Source: Ignavibacteriota bacterium
GTDB taxonomy: Bacteria > Bacteroidota > Ignavibacteria > Palsa-1295
Length of the DNA stretch: 9,393 nt
Assembly: GCA_025357895.1 (NCBI GenBank)
Contig: JANYLL010000379.1
Span: forward strand, 1-9,393
Direction: 5' to 3'
Shown here in pieces: positions 5,854 to 9,393 of this stretch. The translations under genes were made by a program, and so were the position numbers. Numbering within the stretch: the first letter of the stretch is position 1; the number at the start of each line of letters is the position of its first letter. The notes under the pieces are model-generated. The model had not been told where the DNA came from. It did no database searches and saw nothing but the letters and a program-made list of their open reading frames with translations.

Positions 5854-6783
5854 TTAAATTCCTCTTACTGCCAGAAGTTCTGATTCACTAAGTGACTTAG
5901 CCGATCTTCCTACCATCGGATCGCCCAAGCAACGGCTGACTTCAGCGAGAATTGCCGAATCTTTATAATATGTCGTTGCCTTAACGATCGCGGCAGCGCG
6001 TTTTGCCGGATCCGAAGATTTGAAGATCCCGCTCCCTACAAAAACTCCATCAACACCCAACTGCATCATCAAAGCAGCATCGGCAGGAGTTGCTATTCCA
6101 CCGGCGGCGAAATTAACGACGGGAAGAGAACCAAGTTCAGCTACTTCATTTACTAAATCGATCGGAGCGCCGATCTCTTTTGCAAATGAATAACGTTCTT
6201 CCGGAGCGAGAGTTTGAAGTCTGCGAATAGCGCCGAAAATAGCACGGGCATGGCGGACAGCTTCAACAACATCGCCAGTTCCTGCTTCGCCTTTTGTTCT
6301 GATCATAGCTGCTCCTTCAGAGATTCTGCGAAGCGCCTCGCCAAGATTTCTGGCGCCGCAGACGAAGGGGATGGCGAATTTATTTTTGTCGATGTGATTT
6401 TCTTCATCTGCCATCGTCAGAACTTCGCTTTCGTCAACGCAATCAACACCCAACTCTTCTAAAATCTGTGCTTCAACAAAATGCCCGATTCTGGCTTTTG
6501 CCATGACAGGAATAGAAACTGCTTCGATGATCTCAATAATAAGCTGAGGATCGGACATGCGGGCTACGCCGCCATCTTTGCGAATATCCGAAGGAACACG
6601 TTCAAGAGCCATTACAGCACACGCGCCGGCATCTTCTGCGATCTTTGCCTGCTCGGCATTGACGACGTCCATGATCACACCTCCTTTAAGCATAGCCGGC
6701 AAAGCACGTTTGAGTACGATGGTGCCTGTTTTTCTATTCGATGAGCCGTTCCCTATGTGTCCATTCGAGTTTGTCTTTGCCAT
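5854..6783 (-). CDS. pdxS: Pyridoxal 5'-phosphate synthase lyase subunit PdxS
   Basis: PdxS is the synthase subunit that builds pyridoxal phosphate from ribose 5-phosphate, glyceraldehyde 3-phosphate and ammonia supplied by PdxT; in other bacteria 12 PdxS and 12 PdxT form the complex. The 309-residue TIM barrel is one of the most conserved bacterial proteins and matches throughout. KGGVIMDVVNAEQAKIAEDA (33-52) carries D39, MAKARIGH (94-101) carries the Schiff-base lysine K96, and IRTKGEAGTGD (161-171) carries the second lysine K164; NFAAGGIATPADAALMMQLG (224-243) is the phosphate-binding region. The first ~18 residues are a polar Asn/Ser/Gly-rich extension before the conserved start of the fold. 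ATG at 6783 is used. It is the first gene of the pdxST pair and divergent from a LysR regulator. Confidence 0.98.
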   Translation of the reverse strand: MAKTNSNGHIGNGSSNRKTGTIVLKRALPAMLKGGVIMDVVNAEQAKIAEDAGACAVMALERVPSDIRKDGGVARMSDPQLIIEIIEAVSIPVMAKARIGHFVEAQILEELGVDCVDESEVLTMADEENHIDKNKFAIPFVCGARNLGEALRRISEGAAMIRTKGEAGTGDVVEAVRHARAIFGAIRRLQTLAPEERYSFAKEIGAPIDLVNEVAELGSLPVVNFAAGGIATPADAALMMQLGVDGVFVGSGIFKSSDPAKRAAAIVKATTYYKDSAILAEVSRCLGDPMVGRSAKSLSESELLAVRGI

Positions 6784-6837
6784 AGTACGTGAGTAATTTG
6801 TGAATTCGTACGGTTAAAACGTTGTTGTAGTAACATA

Positions 6838-6850
6838 AATTATATTAATT
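6838..6850. promoter_or_regulatory. Candidate pdxS -10 element overlapped by a short dyad
   Basis: On the - strand TATAAT reads at 6844-6839, about 55 nt before the pdxS start, a suitable place for a -10 element, but I see no good -35 at normal spacing. Overlapping it, AATTA (6838-6842) and TAATT (6846-6850) form a small dyad, the kind of AT-rich inverted repeat LysR regulators bind. The stretch is so AT-rich that both could be chance. Confidence 0.25.
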
Positions 6851-6881
6851 CTGCTTAAAGTAAATATAACTATTATCTATA

Positions 6882-7784
6882 ATGGAAATACAGCATGCTA
6901 AAGTGATCGTAGCTATTGTCGAAGAGGGCAATATGATCGGAGCGGCAGAAAGACTAGGTGTCACACAGCCTGCAATAAGCGCAGCGCTTGGTCAATTCGA
7001 AAAGGAGCTTAGAATCCTTGTTTTTAATCGCTCGCGAAAAGGGCTGCGGCTTACCGAGCATGGAAAAACTCTTCTTCCTGTTATTCGCAAGTTTCTTGAA
7101 TCCGAAAAAGAAATAATTTCTCTTTATCATAAGGAAAGTACTAATTCGGGTTCACTCCGAATTGCCGGAAGGCAAGGATTCATGGAAGATGTTTTCCCTA
7201 TTCTTTTTGAACGGCTAAAAATGAAACATCCGAATATTTCAATTGAATCTGCTATTAGCGGCAGTCAGAGTGAAGTCATAGAAATACTTCAATCGGGGAG
7301 AGCGGATATTGCATTTGCTTCCAGCCCGAAGATAAAGTCAATTATTGCAGAAGTATTTTATCCCGATCCTATTCGTCTTGCTATCTCTAAAAATCATCCG
7401 TTATCCCGGAAAAAGATAATTTCAAAGAGCGATCTTGCCGGACTACAGTTTTGTCTTCCAACAAAAAACGACCGTCTTCGCAAACCGATTGAGAGATTCC
7501 TTCGCCAGGCTGTAAAAAAACCGAATATCATACTGGAAACAAATGACTATACGTTAATGCGGAATATTATCGCAGGCGGTATGTGTTCAGGGTTTATCTA
7601 TGCTCACATGCTTGTCAATCCGGAAGCAAGAAATACTCTTAAAGCTCTGCCGATAAAGCAACTCGATATCTGGCGCGATCTTACATTGCTCTACCGCCGG
7701 GACGATCTTCTGCCTCATGCAACAACAGCAAAAGATTTTTTTACAAAAGAATCCAAAATAATTCTATCCAAATATGCAAAATAA
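6882..7784 (+). CDS. LysR-family transcriptional regulator
   Basis: A 300-residue protein of normal LysR-type length. The N-terminal winged helix-turn-helix covers about residues 1-62. GNMIGAAERLGVTQPAISAALGQFE (16-40) is the recognition region, and LVFNRSRKGLRLTEHGKTLLP (46-66) is the wing and the start of the linker helix. The effector-binding region follows from about residue 91 (SLRIAGRQGF) and includes the subdomain patterns LQSGRADIAFAS (136-147), DPIRLAISKNHPL (162-174), the QFCLPT strand near 189-194 and a C-terminal half to about 275. The gene is divergent from pdxS across 98 bases, so pdxST or its own gene is the likely target. The ligand cannot be told from sequence. No Shine-Dalgarno precedes the ATG. 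Confidence 0.95.
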   Translation: MEIQHAKVIVAIVEEGNMIGAAERLGVTQPAISAALGQFEKELRILVFNRSRKGLRLTEHGKTLLPVIRKFLESEKEIISLYHKESTNSGSLRIAGRQGFMEDVFPILFERLKMKHPNISIESAISGSQSEVIEILQSGRADIAFASSPKIKSIIAEVFYPDPIRLAISKNHPLSRKKIISKSDLAGLQFCLPTKNDRLRKPIERFLRQAVKKPNIILETNDYTLMRNIIAGGMCSGFIYAHMLVNPEARNTLKALPIKQLDIWRDLTLLYRRDDLLPHATTAKDFFTKESKIILSKYAK

Positions 7785-7948
7785 TGCTTTGAAAAAGCTA
7801 ATCCCTGTGTTAAAATACCATTAAAACTCATATTTTTCAAATAAAATGGAAACCCCTGCCGTATAAATGTGTTCTTAAGTGGCAAAGAAATTGCTCGAAA
7901 TTTTTATTAACGTTGTTTATCACTTTTTCTTCACTTTCTATCTAATTT

Positions 7949-8752
7949 ATGAAAAAGAACTCCACCTTTGTGGCTATCGTCATCGTAATGTCGTTCGTGG
8001 TAGGTTTTGTGATCTGGCAATTCATCCTTGGAAATCCAAGCAATTTTGCCGACCCGCTGACACGCGAGAAACCTTTGAAGGATAGCATTCTTGGTCTGAT
8101 GTATGTAGGCGGATTCCTCGTCCCCGTATTGCTCGGTCTCTCACTCATGGTATTCTCGTTTATCGGCGAGCGTTTCCTGAGCCTCTCGAAGGCAAAGGGA
8201 AAAAAGGATCTTACGGAATTGCTTCCGCAGATCGAGAAATTGCTCAATGAAGGAAATCTTGATGCCGTAACGAAACTTTGCAATGAACAAAAAGGAACAG
8301 TTGCAAATATTATCCGTGCCGGTATATCACGCTTCAAGGAAGTTCAGAACAATCCAACAATGTCTGCCGAGCAGAAGACCGATGAAGTAAAGAAAACGTT
8401 GGAAGAAGTGACGATGCTTGAGACTCCGCTTCTGGAAGCTAATCTTGTTATTCTTTCGACGATCGCATCTATATCGACGATGGTAGGACTTTTAGGAACA
8501 GTGCTTGGAATGATCAGGTCATTCCGCGCACTCGGAGAAGGCGGAGCCGGAGCAAGCGCAACAGCGCTATCTGTTGGTATCTCTGAGGCACTTTGGAATA
8601 CGGCTCTTGGAATCGGTGGCGCAATTATCGCCATCGTATTCTATAATTTCTTCACGAACAAAGTTGACAAGTTCACATATCTGATCGACGAAGCTTCACT
8701 CAATTTGCTTGAGACGATCAAGATACGATTCCTCGGTAGAACATCTGCCTAA
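7949..8752 (+). CDS. exbB: MotA/TolQ/ExbB-type proton channel protein
   Basis: An inner-membrane subunit of a proton-driven motor (ExbB-ExbD-TonB or TolQ-TolR-TolA type) that passes proton-motive energy to the outer membrane. Of 267 residues, hydrophobic segments lie at about 7-27, 48-73, 163-187 and 205-233. The first is an extra N-terminal helix common in Bacteroidota members. A cytoplasmic domain lies at about 76-160. The family signature is clear in GLLGTVLGMIRSF (180-192) and GISEALWNTALGIGGAIIAIV (210-230). T184, E213 and T218 correspond to the conserved channel residues T148, E176 and T181 of E. coli ExbB. No Shine-Dalgarno is visible. exbD follows after 77 nt. Whether it serves TonB, Tol-Pal or another partner cannot be decided from the window; exbB is the more likely name. 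Confidence 0.92.
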   Translation: MKKNSTFVAIVIVMSFVVGFVIWQFILGNPSNFADPLTREKPLKDSILGLMYVGGFLVPVLLGLSLMVFSFIGERFLSLSKAKGKKDLTELLPQIEKLLNEGNLDAVTKLCNEQKGTVANIIRAGISRFKEVQNNPTMSAEQKTDEVKKTLEEVTMLETPLLEANLVILSTIASISTMVGLLGTVLGMIRSFRALGEGGAGASATALSVGISEALWNTALGIGGAIIAIVFYNFFTNKVDKFTYLIDEASLNLLETIKIRFLGRTSA

Positions 8753-8759
8753 TATAGTA

Positions 8760-8824
8760 TTGGTCGTTAGCAGAAAGGTACGATGAACTTCTGCGAACGA
8801 CTAAAGGCTAATAACTAACGACTA
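8760..8824 (+). promoter_or_regulatory. Inverted repeats with two alternative pairings before exbD
   Basis: TTGGTCGTT (8760-8768) pairs with AACGACTAA (8796-8804), and inside it CAGAA (8771-8775) pairs with TTCTG (8789-8793). The same 5' arm, TGGTCGTTAG (8761-8770), can instead pair with CTAACGACTA (8815-8824), which ends five bases before the exbD start codon. AACGACTA is therefore present twice in direct orientation (8796-8803 and 8817-8824). The two folds are mutually exclusive, and the second would cover the ribosome-entry region of exbD. A REP-like repeat degraded to this form is an equally good explanation. Confidence 0.5.
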
Positions 8825-8829
8825 CACTT

Positions 8830-9372
8830 ATGTCAAAAGCTAAGTTAAAACGTCATGGATTCAGGATCGATATGACACCTATGGTGGATGTCGGTTTTCT
8901 TCTTCTGACATTCTTTATGCTGACAGCGAAATTCAAGTCGCAGAAGGATAATGTGGAGATTAAGCTTCCTGTTGCTCAAGCTGATACGGCAAAATTGCCG
9001 GATGTCAATATTGTTGTCCTGACAATCGGCCTTTCGGCAGCTCAGCCGACAGAAACACCGGATACGATCATCTATTTCAGCGTAGCGACTGATAAAGACC
9101 GTGCAGTTATCTATAAGCCGCTTGCACTGACCGATCTCAAATCAGGCGCACCGCTTGACGATGCCGAACTGACAAAGATGCAACAGGTTGTTGTCAAGAA
9201 AAATCAGTTAGAGGCCGTGGTGAAGGCTGCACGTTGGCAGAATCAGAATTTGCGGTATGCCATCAATGCCGATAAGCGACTTAGCTATGGCTACATTGAT
9301 GATGTCATGCGAACGCTGCAAAAAAACGGTGCAACAAGGTTTAATCTTGTCACTATAACTCAGGGATTATAA
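8830..9372 (+). CDS. exbD: ExbD/TolR-family biopolymer transport protein
   Basis: A 180-residue partner of the upstream ExbB-type channel. It has a short basic cytoplasmic N-terminus (KAKLKRHGFRIDMTP), one transmembrane helix at about 17-33 (MVDVGFLLLTFFMLTA) carrying the essential proton-path aspartate D20 (D25 in E. coli ExbD), and a periplasmic domain. That domain begins with VEIKLPVAQADTAKLPD and ends with INADKRLSYGYIDDVMRTLQKNGATRFNLVT, the usual ExbD/TolR fold pattern. It is longer than the ~140 residues of E. coli ExbD, with an insertion in the middle of the periplasmic part, as is common in Bacteroidota. The start is chosen because MSKAKLKRHG leads directly into the family motif. It ends 21 nt before the window edge; more genes of the complex probably follow. 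Confidence 0.93.
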   Translation: MSKAKLKRHGFRIDMTPMVDVGFLLLTFFMLTAKFKSQKDNVEIKLPVAQADTAKLPDVNIVVLTIGLSAAQPTETPDTIIYFSVATDKDRAVIYKPLALTDLKSGAPLDDAELTKMQQVVVKKNQLEAVVKAARWQNQNLRYAINADKRLSYGYIDDVMRTLQKNGATRFNLVTITQGL

Positions 9373-9393
9373 AAACAATAGCTCTGACTTTCA

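Noticed and set aside
6785..6811. GTACG/CGTAC inverted repeat next to the pdxS start
   Set aside because: Arms are only 5 bp, 17 nt apart, and one arm abuts the self-complementary CGTACG. Likely chance.
7786..7841. Small hairpin GCTTT-GAA-AAAGC after the LysR gene, and a TTTGAAAAA/TTTTTCAAA inverted repeat
   Set aside because: The 5-bp stem has no following T run, and the longer repeat is low-complexity AT sequence, so neither is a convincing terminator.
7785..7948. Search for a promoter of exbB in the 164-nt gap
   Set aside because: Only imperfect matches to the Bacteroidota -7 type (for example TAACGTTG at 7908-7915) with poor spacing to an upstream TTG. Nothing solid enough to annotate.
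7879..8085. A GTG-started 68-codon frame reaching into exbB
   Set aside because: Most of it is an out-of-frame overlap of exbB, and its first 24 residues have no support as a separate gene.
8783..8818. An 11-codon ORF (MNFCERLKANN) in the exbB-exbD gap
   Set aside because: It has an AAAGG nearby, but at short spacing. The ORF lies within the inverted repeats, and an ORF this short is expected by chance.

Overview
The window is about 9.4 kb of ordinary chromosome from an FCB-group bacterium, most likely a Bacteroidota/Chlorobiota relative such as the Ignavibacteria or Kapaibacteriia. That placement is an inference. It rests on the gene order secY-map-infA-rpmJ-rpsM-rpsK-rpsD-rpoA-rplQ, the scarcity of clear Shine-Dalgarno sequences in front of most genes, moderate GC content, and an ExbB with an extra N-terminal membrane segment. 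The sequence alone cannot name the species.

Positions 1-5200 hold the distal part of a long ribosomal protein operon on the + strand. It begins inside secY (5' end cut by the window), then map, infA, a short rpmJ at 1791-1907, rpsM, rpsK (GTG start), rpsD, rpoA and rplQ. A strong intrinsic terminator at 5164-5198 closes it. Spacing is tight except for an 84-nt gap before infA, which holds a hairpin, and a 159-nt gap before rpsD. The rpsD gap holds several inverted repeats and a 23-codon ORF with the best Shine-Dalgarno sequence in the region, so it is a good candidate for a cis-regulatory leader. S4 is the usual autoregulator of this operon in other bacteria.

Positions 5200-6783 hold pdxS and pdxT on the - strand, convergent with rplQ. 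Together they encode the deoxyxylulose-5-phosphate-independent pyridoxal phosphate synthase. An 11-bp perfect palindrome lies between the two genes and resembles a dispersed repeat type seen in many environmental bacterial genomes. It is followed on the coding strand by a T-rich stretch, so it could also attenuate pdxT.

A LysR-family regulator (6882-7784) is divergent from pdxS across 98 AT-rich bases. This is the classic arrangement for a LysR regulator that controls its neighbour.

Positions 7949-9372 hold exbB/tolQ and exbD/tolR-type genes for a proton-driven energy-transducing inner-membrane complex; the operon probably continues past the right edge. The 77-nt gap between them has a 5' arm that can pair with either of two downstream copies of the same sequence, the second just upstream of the exbD start codon. 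I found no CRISPR array, prophage, transposase, tRNA or defence gene. The leads are the structured intergenic regions and the regulator-pdxST pairing; no gene family here is new.
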